From assembly GCA_003522105.1 (NCBI GenBank), contig DPGF01000092.1, positions 1-34,014 on the forward strand: a DNA stretch of 34,014 nt. Direction: 5' to 3'. The translations under genes and the position numbers were made by a program. This document shows positions 8,142 through 15,120 of this stretch, one piece after another (within the stretch, counting starts at the first letter, position 1; the number at the start of each line of letters is the position of its first letter). The DNA is from Oscillibacter sp. Lineage in GTDB: Bacteria; Bacillota; Clostridia; Oscillospirales; Oscillospiraceae. Under the pieces are notes generated by a model. That model made no database searches and was not told the DNA's origin. It saw nothing but the letters and a program-made list of their open reading frames with translations.

Positions 8142-8858
8142 ATGACGGAAGAAATCAAAAAGCTGAAGGAACTCATTAACGGAACGGACAATATCGTCTT
8201 TTTCGGCGGGGCAGGCGTCTCAACTGAGAGCGGTATCCCGGATTTTCGCAGCGTGGACGGGCTGTACCACCAGCAGTGGGACGATCCGCCTGAAACGATT
8301 TTAAGCCACACGTATTACGAGCGCTATCCCGAGAAGTTCTTCGCCTTCTACCGCGCAAAACTCCTCTGCGAGGGCGCAAAGCCGAACGCTGCGCACTTGA
8401 AGCTTGCCGAGTGGGAGCGCGAGGGCAAGTTAAAGGCTATTATCACGCAGAACATCGACGGTCTGCATCAGGCGGCGGGCAGCAAAAATGTCCTCGAGCT
8501 GCACGGCAGCACGCTTCGCAACTACTGCGAGAAATGCGGGAAGTTTTACGCCGCGAGTGATATCAAAAACTCGACCGGCGTGCCGCGCTGCACCTGCGGC
8601 GGGCGCATCAAGCCCGATGTGGTGCTCTATGAAGAGGGGCTTGACGAAAAGACGCTTTACCGCGCGGTGGAGTACATTCAGGAGGCTGACGTGCTCATCA
8701 TCGCGGGCACGTCGCTCGCGGTCTATCCCGCGGCGGGGCTTGTGCGCTATTATCGCGGACACAAGCTTGTCGTCATCAATAAGACGCCTCTTGACCGCGG
8801 CCTTGGTGCCGATCTGGTCATCACCGGAGCGGTGGGAGAAACGCTTGCGCAGATCTGA
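8142..8858 (+). CDS. cobB: NAD-dependent protein deacetylase (sirtuin, CobB/Sir2)
   Basis: The protein (238 aa) removes acyl groups from lysine using NAD. The NAD motif GAGVSTESGIPDFRS lies at 23-37, QNIDGLH at 103-109, catalytic His121 in LHGS, and zinc cysteines at 129, 132, 150 and 152. GTSLAVYPAAGL lies at 189-200. The Y-x-x-R pair that marks desuccinylating sirtuins reads Y-x-x-K (70/73), so ordinary deacetylation is more likely (inference). The start chosen has AAGGAG 6 bases upstream; an ATG 7 codons earlier lacks one. Confidence 0.92.
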   Translation: MTEEIKKLKELINGTDNIVFFGGAGVSTESGIPDFRSVDGLYHQQWDDPPETILSHTYYERYPEKFFAFYRAKLLCEGAKPNAAHLKLAEWEREGKLKAIITQNIDGLHQAAGSKNVLELHGSTLRNYCEKCGKFYAASDIKNSTGVPRCTCGGRIKPDVVLYEEGLDEKTLYRAVEYIQEADVLIIAGTSLAVYPAAGLVRYYRGHKLVVINKTPLDRGLGADLVITGAVGETLAQI

Positions 8859-8862
8859 CAGG

Positions 8863-8909
8863 AAAGCACCGGAAAAGTTTGGAAAAACCGTGGTTTTCCG
8901 GTGCTTTTT
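8863..8909 (+). terminator. Terminator after the sirtuin gene
   Basis: A 14-bp stem (AAAGCACCGGAAAA / TTTTCCGGTGCTTT) with a 17-base loop is followed by T residues. Confidence 0.8.
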
Positions 8910-8947
8910 GTATGACGAATTTTTTTATTTTTTCTTGCAAAAAAAGG

Positions 8948-8977
8948 TTGACATTCGACCTCTTTTGGGCTTATAAT
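8948..8977 (+). promoter_or_regulatory. Strong promoter of the tRNA-Leu pair
   Basis: A perfect TTGACA and a perfect TATAAT are separated by 18 bases, about 45 bases before tRNA-Leu(GAG). Confidence 0.85.
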
Positions 8978-9021
8978 AGCCAAGCGGTCGTTGAGAAACA
9001 GCCGCTTGAAAAGATGAATAT

Positions 9022-9108
9022 GCGGGTGTGCTGGAATTGGCAGACAGGCTAGCTTGAGGTGCTAGTGTTCGTATGGACGTGCGGGTTCAAGTCCCGCCAT
9101 CCGCACCA
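9022..9108 (+). tRNA. tRNA-Leu (anticodon GAG)
   Basis: This is a class II tRNA with acceptor arms GCGGGTG / CATCCGC, anticodon stem CTAGC / GCTAG around TTGAGGT, a long variable arm, a GGTTCAAGTCC T-loop and encoded CCA. Confidence 0.95.
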
Positions 9109-9129
9109 TCTTTTTTAAAAATAGAATAC

Positions 9130-9217
9130 GCGCGAGTGGTGGAATTGGCAGACTCGCTAGATTCAGGTTCTAGTGCTCATTACGGGCGTGCGGGTTCAAG
9201 TCCCGCCTCGCGCACCA
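9130..9217 (+). tRNA. tRNA-Leu (anticodon CAG), integration target
   Basis: This is a class II tRNA with acceptor arms GCGCGAG / CTCGCGC, anticodon stem CTAGA / TCTAG around TTCAGGT, and encoded CCA. The last 23 bases of the gene plus one following base are duplicated 18.8 kb downstream. An integrative element has therefore inserted at the 3' end while leaving the tRNA intact. Confidence 0.95.
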
Positions 9218-9218
9218 T
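9195..9218 (+). repeat. attL core of the integrated element
   Basis: Twenty-four bases covering the T-loop half and acceptor end of tRNA-Leu(CAG) plus one T recur exactly and in direct orientation at 28033-28056. The integrase gene starts its 3' end 86 bases inward, the usual position. Confidence 0.92.
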
Positions 9219-9228
9219 TGAAAAACCC

Positions 9229-9258
9229 TTGAAAACAGGACGTTTTCAGGGGTTTCAT
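9229..9258 (+). terminator. Hairpin after tRNA-Leu(CAG)
   Basis: An imperfect stem (CCCTTGAAAAC / GTTTTCAGGGG) is followed by TTTC, ten bases after the tRNA. It probably ends the tRNA transcript. A related but stronger hairpin follows the attR core. Confidence 0.5.
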
Positions 9259-9276
9259 TGCGTCTATAGGGGTGGG

Positions 9277-9301
9277 TTTCCCCTATTTTTTCCCCTTACA
9301 G
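9277..9301 (+). repeat. Left copy of 25-bp end repeat (candidate integrase arm site)
   Basis: TTTCCCCTA, two variable bases, then TTTTCCCCTTACAG. The same 25-bp pattern (23 matches) occurs in direct orientation at 27906-27930 near the right end. Its position just inside both ends suggests arm-type binding sites for the integrase N-terminal domain; binding is inferred. Confidence 0.5.
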
Positions 9302-9303
9302 AT

Positions 9304-10518
9304 TTATTTTGCGTTTTTTGCTGCCTGAATGCCCTCAATGAAGTTGTCCATTCGGCGGGCGCTTTCACGCCGCATTTGTTCCGTGACATGGGCGTAAGTA
9401 TCCAGCGTGAATGCCGCAGTGTGGTGGCCCAAATTCTCCTGTACTGTTTTAATATCGTCGCCGGAGCGGAGCGCGGCAACTGCGTAGCTGTGTCTCAGAT
9501 CGTGAAAACGGGCGGCGGGAACGCCGGCAGCCGCAGCCAGCTTTTTGAAATGCAGATAGACAGTCTGAGCGCAGAGGTTCCGTCCGAAAGCATTTGTAAA
9601 GACAAGGTTGAGCGGGTTGCTCCACGCAGGCCCCGCCTTTAGGCGCTGCTCATACTGTGTTTTCCGCTGATTGGTCAAAATCTGCATGACATAGCTTGCT
9701 GGTGCGATGATGCGCGTCTTTCCGTTTTTGGTCGGCGCAAGGATGTACTCGCCGCCGGTGGCGCGGACTTTCTGAAGCTGCTGCTTTATCGTGATCGTTC
9801 CGCCTTTGAAGTCGATGCAATCCCATGTCAGCCCCAGCACCTCCCCCTCGCGCATTCCTGTAAACAGTGTGGTGACATATACCGCTTCATATTCGCAGCC
9901 TTTGACAACGTCGAGGAACGAGATCATTTCGTCATCCGCGAGAGGCTTTATTTCTGCTTTCTGTACTTTGGGTAGGTCGGGCTTGTCAGCGGGGTTGTGC
10001 CGGATGTATCCAAGCGAAACGGCTTTTTCAAGCGCCTTATGCAGCGTCCCGTGAACATTCTTCTTTGATTTTGCAGATAACGGCTCACCGCTGCGCTTGT
10101 TCGTCAGGCCATTGTACAGCCGCTGCACGTCAACGGCGGTCAGCTCGGAGAGGCGAAGGGCGCCGATGGCGGGCTTGATGTGCTGCTTGATATTCGCTTT
10201 GTAGCTCTCGACCGTGCGCGGCTTGACGCTGTTCAGGTATTCCGCCGCCCATGTGTCGAGCCATTGGCCGACAGTCAGCTTCGACGGTTCAAAATAGTCT
10301 CCGTCATTGATAGCGACTGCGGCGGCCTGCATTTTTTCGCGCACTTCCTTTTGCGTCTTGCCAGAGAAGCTACGCCGGAGCTGCTTGCCTGTGCCGGGAT
10401 CGCGCCCGATGGTAACGCGAGCCTCCCAATATGTATAGGGGAGACCGTTCTTGACAACGGTCTTCTTGCGGATGTTGCCTGCACCCTGAGCGGCGCGGCT
10501 GTTTTTCTTTCTCGTCAT
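9304..10518 (-). CDS. int: Tyrosine integrase of the element
   Basis: The enzyme (404 aa) would insert and excise the element at tRNA-Leu(CAG). An AP2-like arm-binding domain (about 12-60) is followed by a SAM-like core-binding domain (about 80-185) and the catalytic domain (about 190-390). The catalytic residues are R223 in FTGMREGE, the HDLRH box (H339, R342), H365 in LGHH and nucleophile Y375. AGGAGG lies 8 bases before the ATG, and its first bases pair within an 8-bp hairpin. The gene is transcribed toward attL, opposite to the replication genes, as usual for tRNA-targeting temperate elements. Confidence 0.95.
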   Translation of the reverse strand: MTRKKNSRAAQGAGNIRKKTVVKNGLPYTYWEARVTIGRDPGTGKQLRRSFSGKTQKEVREKMQAAAVAINDGDYFEPSKLTVGQWLDTWAAEYLNSVKPRTVESYKANIKQHIKPAIGALRLSELTAVDVQRLYNGLTNKRSGEPLSAKSKKNVHGTLHKALEKAVSLGYIRHNPADKPDLPKVQKAEIKPLADDEMISFLDVVKGCEYEAVYVTTLFTGMREGEVLGLTWDCIDFKGGTITIKQQLQKVRATGGEYILAPTKNGKTRIIAPASYVMQILTNQRKTQYEQRLKAGPAWSNPLNLVFTNAFGRNLCAQTVYLHFKKLAAAAGVPAARFHDLRHSYAVAALRSGDDIKTVQENLGHHTAAFTLDTYAHVTEQMRRESARRMDNFIEGIQAAKNAK

Positions 10519-10529
10519 TGCATTTTCCT

Positions 10530-10552
10530 CCTATATCATGCTAAGATATAGG
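10530..10552 (-). promoter_or_regulatory. Hairpin overlapping the integrase ribosome site
   Basis: The perfect 8-bp inverted repeat CCTATATC / GATATAGG (7-base loop) includes half of the integrase AGGAGG at 10527-10532. Pairing would partly hide the ribosome site. The sequence is clear, but the effect is inferred. Confidence 0.4.
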
Positions 10553-10624
10553 GGCAGTAGGCTTTGTCAGTTTGCTGCCCCTTATAACCGTCCTCGGTGT
10601 TCCAGCACCGGGGGCGGTTTTTTG
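10551..10624 (+). ncRNA. Candidate two-hairpin RNA ending in an intrinsic terminator
   Basis: Between the integrase and repressor genes, both leftward, the plus strand holds a 7-bp stem (GGGGCAG / CTGCCCC, 10551-10581). Next comes a 14-bp hairpin (10586-10619; AACCG...CGGTG / CACCG...CGGTT) followed by six T residues. The T-run works only rightward, so it does not serve the leftward genes. TTGCAT, 18 bases, TAAGAT at about 10517-10546 could start such an RNA. It would be antisense to the leader of the integrase. No homologue is recognised; it may be only a terminator. Confidence 0.4.
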
Positions 10625-10633
10625 CTTTTCAGC

Positions 10634-11167
10634 TTAGTTGCGGCTCTGCTCGCATAGTTTCTTTATTTTGAACTCAACGAAGTCGCTGATTTCGATGATT
10701 GTTTGACCGTACTCTGCAGGACTGCAATTACCTATTTTTTTGCTTTCGAAAAAAATAGAGATTAAGGGCACATTGCGTATGTTATCCGGAATTTCAACAG
10801 ACTGGTCTTTAGCGTTGATTTCTTTAGAATTGAATTCAAAACCATTAAATCTGGCGAATCCAAGAAAGGATTGTGATAATAGGGAGTGCCCTGCGAAGAA
10901 TTTATCATCCGCGAGTTTTTTATCGTCAACGGTCATATAGTCGTCGTATCCCAGAAGCCATTCTGTTCGAATATACGGATAACACTGGCTTATTCTTTCT
11001 GCGGCTTCGTTGGTTAAACGACGTGTTCCACGTGCGAATGCATTTATTGACTGCCTACTATACCCGGTCTTATCGGCGAATTGTTCCTGTGATAGCCCTA
11101 AGAACCTTAGTAGAATAGTAATACGTTCAGCGCTTTTTTTGTTTACAGTAACAGGTTTTCGCCCCAT
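10634..11167 (-). CDS. XRE-family HTH repressor (CI-like)
   Basis: The protein (177 aa) has an N-terminal helix-turn-helix (about 14-65; SQEQFADKTGYSRQSINAFARGTR) and a divergent C-terminal half without a recognisable protease dyad. It is the likely lysogeny repressor, because it is transcribed divergently from the replication operon across a 137-bp promoter region. GGAGG lies 7 bases before the ATG. The lack of a LexA-like Ser/Lys peptidase domain means that induction by RecA-stimulated self-cleavage is not indicated. A helper- or peptide-driven derepression is possible, as for Stl-like proteins (inference). Confidence 0.85.
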   Translation of the reverse strand: MGRKPVTVNKKSAERITILLRFLGLSQEQFADKTGYSRQSINAFARGTRRLTNEAAERISQCYPYIRTEWLLGYDDYMTVDDKKLADDKFFAGHSLLSQSFLGFARFNGFEFNSKEINAKDQSVEIPDNIRNVPLISIFFESKKIGNCSPAEYGQTIIEISDFVEFKIKKLCEQSRN

Positions 11168-11184
11168 ATATTACCTCCGATGTA

Positions 11185-11238
11185 ATATCAAAACTCCATT
11201 AAATGTAAGCTGACAAATTATTTTTGATATGCTACGAT
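11185..11238 (+). promoter_or_regulatory. Early rightward promoter with overlapping operator
   Basis: CTGACA (11210-11215) is followed by a 17-base spacer and TACGAT (11233-11238) preceded by TG, an extended -10. A 9-bp inverted repeat ATATCAAAA (11185-11193) / TTTTGATAT (11222-11230) puts its right arm inside the spacer and its left arm near the repressor start. It is therefore a candidate operator for the divergent repressor. Confidence 0.55.
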
Positions 11239-11303
11239 TATATTACGTTATGGCAAAAAAAGTCAAACGATATTTTACAATTTTTGGGGGAGGTGGTGAG
11301 AAT

Positions 11304-11510
11304 ATGATGAATGAATTTAAGACTATTCGACAAACGGCAACTTCGGGCATTCTGCCAGAAAAAGAGCTTAGATCACGTCTTGCGCGAGGTGCATTACCTC
11401 ATATTAAGATTGGGAATCGAGTGTACGTGAATATCCCATTACTCCGTGACCTCTTAAATGCAGAGAGTGTGAGTTCATTAGAAGGGGGCGAAGTTAGTGG
11501 AAAGAATTGA
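11304..11510 (+). CDS. Small DNA-binding-like protein (Cro/excisionase position)
   Basis: The protein (68 aa) is the first gene of the rightward early operon. The segment ILPEKELRSRLARGALPHIKIGNRVYVNIPLL resembles a MerR/excisionase winged-helix (helix, turn, then an R-Y-V beta wing). It is preceded by a GGAGGTGGTG ribosome site. The following gene overlaps it by 14 bases. A role as Cro-like regulator or excisionase is inferred from fold and place. Confidence 0.65.
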   Translation: MMNEFKTIRQTATSGILPEKELRSRLARGALPHIKIGNRVYVNIPLLRDLLNAESVSSLEGGEVSGKN

Positions 11511-11697
11511 CCCTATCGCCGTTTCAATGACGGAGGCGGCGCGCCTTATGTCGGTCAGTCGTCCGACCATTTACGCATGGTCGAAGACGGAAGGCTTTCC
11601 GATTATCAAGATCAACGGCTGCTCTCGAGTTCTCGTCGATGGACTGCGGGAATGGGCGAGGTGGAAAGCAGGGGTGACGGGTGACAATGAGCAATGA
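11497..11697 (+). CDS. Excisionase-family HTH protein
   Basis: The protein (66 aa) carries the HTH_17/AlpA-type motif: MTEAARLMSVSRPTIYAW (about 11-28) followed by a wing FPIIKINGCSRVLVDGLREW. Such proteins bind DNA to direct excision or to activate genes. The start is a GTG with AGGGGGCGAAG upstream. It overlaps the preceding gene by 14 bases and the next by 17 bases, so the three are translated together. Confidence 0.8.
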   Translation: MERIDPIAVSMTEAARLMSVSRPTIYAWSKTEGFPIIKINGCSRVLVDGLREWARWKAGVTGDNEQ

Positions 11698-12052
11698 AAA
11701 AGAAAGTGCCCCTGTCAGCAGTGGGACATTGACGCAGAAAAAAATTCTTATTTCCGACTTGCTTCACGAGGGGGCAGAGAAAGGCACGACGCTTGCTGAA
11801 TTAGTCCAGCTTACCGGCGAGGATGAGCGGTCGATCCGCCGTCGCATCCAGGCGGAGCGCAAGGCTGGGAAGCTGATTTTGGCCGACTGCAAAAATGGGT
11901 ATTTTCTGCCGACAAGCACGCTTGATATTCAGCGCTTTATCAGTTCGATGTCGAGACGATCAAGGGAGATCGCGGCGATCTCACACGCAGCGGAAGATGC
12001 GCTTTTAAAGATGACCGGTCAGGAGACCTTGTGGGGGTGGCAAAATGGCTGA
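11681..12052 (+). CDS. Winged-helix protein of the early operon, function unknown
   Basis: The protein (123 aa) has a clear winged-helix segment at about 20-75 (TLAELVQLTGEDERSIRRRIQAERKAGKLI, then a beta wing NGYFLP). The C-terminal half is helical and rich in Ser, Arg and Ala. Proteins like this precede replisome-organizer genes in many clostridial prophages. The GTG start has AGGGG about 7 bases upstream, and an ATG two codons later is an alternative. It overlaps the replication gene by 8 bases. Confidence 0.7.
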   Translation: MTMSNEKESAPVSSGTLTQKKILISDLLHEGAEKGTTLAELVQLTGEDERSIRRRIQAERKAGKLILADCKNGYFLPTSTLDIQRFISSMSRRSREIAAISHAAEDALLKMTGQETLWGWQNG

Positions 12053-12722
12053 ACGAAGGATGTTCGCAAAGTCAGTTATCAACTCGGCGCGTTTTCTGAC
12101 GATGCCGCCATCGTCGCGCTTGCTTTACTATGATCTCGGTATGGCTGCGGATGATGACGGAGTCGTAGAAGCCTTTACCGTGATGCGGACGACAGGTGCA
12201 GCAGATGATGATCTGCGGGTGCTCGTCTCCAAAGGTTTCGTGTCACTGCTGAACGACGAGCTGGTCGCTTATATCACGGATTGGAGCACGAATAATCAGA
12301 TCCGTAAGGACCGATAACAGCCGAGCATTTACAAAAATTTGTTGGTGAAATTGGCGGACGGCAACCAACGGTTAACCGATGGTTTACCAGATGGCAACCA
12401 ACGGTCAACCCAGTATAGGTTAGGTAAGGATAGTTTAGGTAAGGTTAGTACAGGTGAGGAGAATAAGGCGGCTACGCCGCCACGACCTCGTTTTATTCCT
12501 CCAACGGTCGATGAGATTAAGGCATACTGCACCGAACGGAAGAACGCTGTGGACGCTGAACGCTTCTTTGACTTCTATTCGGCTAACGGCTGGAAACAGG
12601 GGAAGGGAAAACCGATCGTCGATTGGAAAGCGGCGGTTAGAACATGGGAGCGTCAAAGTAATGCGGGACAAGCTGAACCACCGCCCCGGCAATATGACGA
12701 GGCAACAGATACATGGAGATGA
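12045..12722 (+). pseudogene. Phage replisome organizer interrupted by an in-frame TAA
   Basis: The N-terminal part (90 aa, starting MAERRMFAKSVI) matches the N-terminal domain of phage replisome organizer/DnaD-like initiators (RRMF...SSRLLYYDL..AADDDG...IRKDR). The next codon, where the family normally has Tyr in RKDRYRPS, is TAA at 12315. The same frame then continues for 135 codons to 12722 with the family's usual linker and C-terminus (VDAERFFDFYSANGW...DWKAAVRTWER). A single nonsense substitution or a sequence error fits. The downstream part has no convincing ribosome site. If real, replication initiation is impaired unless the stop is read through. Confidence 0.75.
12413..12459 (+). repeat. 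Short tandem repeats in the replication gene (candidate origin iterons)
   Basis: The unit TTAGGTAAGG occurs twice (12419- and 12433-), flanked by related TATAGGTTAGG and TTAGTACAGGTGAGG units, in the stretch coding the flexible linker between the two domains. In many phages the replication origin lies inside this gene as such repeats. The repeats are seen; origin function is inferred. Confidence 0.4.
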
Positions 12723-12728
12723 ATGATC

Positions 12729-13988
12729 ATGGATTCAATTCTCAATGAGTACGGCGTACTCGGTTCGCTGCTGATTGACCCGTCGTTGTTTCCGGAGGCG
12801 GCAGAGTTACCAGACGATACGTTTTCTTCCGTGCCGCTGCAAGAGATTTTCCGGGCGATGCGTCGGCAGTATGAGGAAAGCGGCGGCTTCGATGCGCTGA
12901 CCATCCGAGCGGAAGCGGGACGCAACTGCACCGACGTGACGGACAAACTGTTGACCGGGCTGATGGACACGACGCCGACTACCGCAAATCTCGACGCGTA
13001 CATATCGGCGGTCAAAGAGGCAGCGCTCGCACGTTTCCTGCGAAAGATCGGCGATGAGCTGATAACAGCTGAACACGACCCCACAGACGCGCTTGGACGC
13101 GCACAGGAGGCTTTGCAGCGGCTTACCGAGGAAAACACGCAGGGTGATTCGCAAACGCTCACAGCGGCGCTCACGCAGCTCGGACACCGCGTGTCTGAAC
13201 AGGTCAGCGGCAGAGCGCCATGCGTGGCATCCGGCCTGCTGAGGTTCGATAAATTGCTCGGCGGTGGCTTCATCAACGGTGGCCTGCACGTCATCGGTGC
13301 ACGGCCGGCAATCGGCAAATCGGCGCTTGCCTTGCAAGTCGCGCTCAACGCGGCGAGAAGCGGTGTGAAGATAGTCTACTGTTCACTTGAAATGAGCGCT
13401 GAGGATTGTTCCGCCCGCTTTGTCGGAAATATTGGGGGCCTGTCATCGGCACGGCTCATGTTCGGCGGCAGATTGACCGACAACGAGTATATGCGTTTTG
13501 CCGAGGGTACGACTGAGCTTTCCGCGCTGCCAATCGTGTTCAATCGGCGCTCGGGCATGAATGTTCGGCAGGTGGAGGCGCTGGCCTACCGCGAAAAGCC
13601 GGGCCTGCTGATCGTCGACCACCTCGGACTGCTTGAGCCGCCGGAGGCTCGGCTTTCGCTCTACGAGACAACCACACGGAACAGCAGGGCCTTGAAACTA
13701 CTTGCGATGAGGCTAAATATTCCTATTCTGTGTCTTTGTCAGCTCAACCGCGCGGCGGCCTCTGACCGCTCCGGCAGTTTTCGGGCCACAATGGCAAATT
13801 TACGCGAGAGCGGCGCTATCGAGCAGGACGCGGATACGGTGACGCTGCTGCATAACCCGCCGTGCGAAACGGATGACCGCATGGAATCGCCGTCGCTGCT
13901 GGAACTATGGCTCGATAAAAACCGACGCGGCGCAACCGGGCACGTCGACGCGACTTTCTACAAAGCCACGGGGAGGGTTACAGCATGA
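12729..13988 (+). CDS. DnaB-like replicative helicase of the element
   Basis: The protein (419 aa) is a hexameric 5'-3' DNA helicase of the RecA-fold DnaB family. An N-terminal DnaB domain (about 1-100; EYGVLGSLLIDPSLFPE) precedes the helicase core. That core has Walker A GARPAIGKSALA (about 193-204), Walker B LLIVDHLGLL (about 293-302), the segment ILCLCQLNRA and an arginine finger-like LRESGAIEQDADTV. GGAGAT lies 8 bases before this ATG; an in-frame ATG two codons earlier is also possible. It follows the replisome organizer and would be loaded by it at the origin. Confidence 0.9.
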   Translation: MDSILNEYGVLGSLLIDPSLFPEAAELPDDTFSSVPLQEIFRAMRRQYEESGGFDALTIRAEAGRNCTDVTDKLLTGLMDTTPTTANLDAYISAVKEAALARFLRKIGDELITAEHDPTDALGRAQEALQRLTEENTQGDSQTLTAALTQLGHRVSEQVSGRAPCVASGLLRFDKLLGGGFINGGLHVIGARPAIGKSALALQVALNAARSGVKIVYCSLEMSAEDCSARFVGNIGGLSSARLMFGGRLTDNEYMRFAEGTTELSALPIVFNRRSGMNVRQVEALAYREKPGLLIVDHLGLLEPPEARLSLYETTTRNSRALKLLAMRLNIPILCLCQLNRAAASDRSGSFRATMANLRESGAIEQDADTVTLLHNPPCETDDRMESPSLLELWLDKNRRGATGHVDATFYKATGRVTA

Positions 13989-14152
13989 ACATTGAAATCG
14001 CTACTCATATTTTAACAGCAACCAAGCCCGCGCGCTGTGAGCGTGATCGCTACCGTCAGCGTGATGAACTGCAACACCTGCTTATCCCGCACCTGCCCGT
14101 CGATGACCGTGATAAATTCGAACGGGCGCTAAACAATCATTTCAGACTTTAA
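13985..14152 (+). CDS. Small basic protein overlapping the helicase gene
   Basis: This is a 55-aa reading frame starting MNIEIATHIL. Its ATG overlaps the helicase stop as ATGA, which favours coupled translation. The sequence is charged (ERDRYRQRDELQHLLI) and probably helical. I do not recognise a family. Confidence 0.6.
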   Translation: MNIEIATHILTATKPARCERDRYRQRDELQHLLIPHLPVDDRDKFERALNNHFRL

Positions 14153-14173
14153 TACTGAGAAAGGACAAGAACC

Positions 14174-14377
14174 ATGAACGAAAACAAGATCATCCAGATC
14201 ATCCCTGCCCCTGCAAATATGCTTTACGCATTCGAGGGCGGCAAGACGTACCCTGTCGCCTGCCTCGCGCTCGTCGAGCTGAGTAATGGCGACCGCGAAG
14301 TCCACGCGATGGCCGCAATCAATGGCGGCCCCATCGAGGACGTGAGCGATAGCGGCGCGGTTCTCGTGCACGTATGA
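14174..14377 (+). CDS. Small phage protein, unknown function
   Basis: The protein (67 aa) reads as a beta-rich domain with hydrophobic strands (ENKIIQIIPAP, PVACLALVEL, SGAVLVHV). AGAAAGGACA lies upstream of the ATG. It lies between the helicase and a Cys-containing small protein in a rightward run of genes. No function is known to me. Confidence 0.65.
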   Translation: MNENKIIQIIPAPANMLYAFEGGKTYPVACLALVELSNGDREVHAMAAINGGPIEDVSDSGAVLVHV

Positions 14378-14382
14378 AAAAA

Positions 14383-14457
14383 GCCCTCCCCAAATCGGGG
14401 AGGACCGCTCTTGTGGTGAATATGAATTGTCAATTCTGATTTTACCACAGGAAATAA
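14383..14457 (+). other. Two hairpins between small phage genes
   Basis: CCTCCCC / GGGGAGG (14385-14403) and an imperfect long stem with ends TGTGGT / ACCACA (about 14413-14451) lie in the 84-base gap. No T-run follows, so these are RNA structures or weak terminators rather than clear terminators. Confidence 0.35.
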
Positions 14458-14461
14458 TGAT

Positions 14462-14737
14462 ATGCAAGGAAGAACGCTTGTCACACAAAAAAGGGAACAG
14501 AGGCAGAATGACGCGAACGCGAGGTGCAACATGAGCGGTTACCGCGGCGGAATTTTCGTATGCCCGTATTATTCGAGGGACTACCGCGAATATCTCAACT
14601 GCGAGGGCGCGAAGCTCACGCTGCCGAAGGAAGAGCTTGACGAATACACGCGACGCTACTGCGCCAGCGAAGAATGGCGGCGATGCCCGATCGCCCGGGC
14701 GCTGACGCTGCACTACGAAAGGACAGAAAACCCATGA
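14462..14737 (+). CDS. Small Cys-containing phage protein
   Basis: The protein (91 aa) has the pattern CPYYSRDYREYLNC...YC....W..CPIARAL, four to five cysteines spaced as in small metal-binding phage proteins found near replication genes. The start is uncertain. An ATG 23 codons in, preceded by GCGAGGTG, would give a 68-aa protein beginning MSGYRGGIFVCPYY that keeps all the cysteines. The stop overlaps the next start as ATGA. Confidence 0.65.
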   Translation: MQGRTLVTQKREQRQNDANARCNMSGYRGGIFVCPYYSRDYREYLNCEGAKLTLPKEELDEYTRRYCASEEWRRCPIARALTLHYERTENP

Positions 14738-15120
14738 GTAAAAGAAAAACAATTAAATGCCTTGTATCTGAGTTGGGCAGAAGCCAGAAAAAAATCAGAG
14801 AATTGCAGGAATTAAATTTGCGTCTCTTGCAGGATGCGGCAGATTTTAGGGGAATCAGCACAGCGCTTGAAGCAATCATTGTGCAGACGGCTCTAAAATA
14901 TGGTGACGATGCCTCCGGCACCAATACAAAACCAAGAGCTGGAAAGCGATTGACCTTGTCAGAGTTCAACGTGCAGCAGACATGCCGCGAGCACAAAGTT
15001 CGCGCCTGCCGAGATGAAAAGACAGGAGGCTGTATCATCGAGGTTGAGTTGCAGGGCAGTAAAGAGGACGATACGCCGAGCGAGCCGAACGCGGAAAGTG
15101 GGGGCTTAAATGATGAGTGA
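14734..15120 (+). CDS. Coiled-coil phage protein, function unknown
   Basis: The protein (128 aa) begins with a helical, leucine-rich coiled coil (about 8-45; LGRSQKKIRELQELNLRLLQDAADF). A mixed region and an acidic tail (KEDDTPSEPNAESGG) follow. It overlaps the upstream gene by four bases (ATGA) and the downstream virion-like gene by 11 bases. I do not recognise a family. Confidence 0.65.
   Translation: MSKRKTIKCLVSELGRSQKKIRELQELNLRLLQDAADFRGISTALEAIIVQTALKYGDDASGTNTKPRAGKRLTLSEFNVQQTCREHKVRACRDEKTGGCIIEVELQGSKEDDTPSEPNAESGGLNDE

Noticed and set aside
6734..8311. A 525-codon minus-strand frame
   Set aside because: It covers three real plus-strand genes (Cys-rich protein, CDF transporter, sirtuin) and shows no domain.
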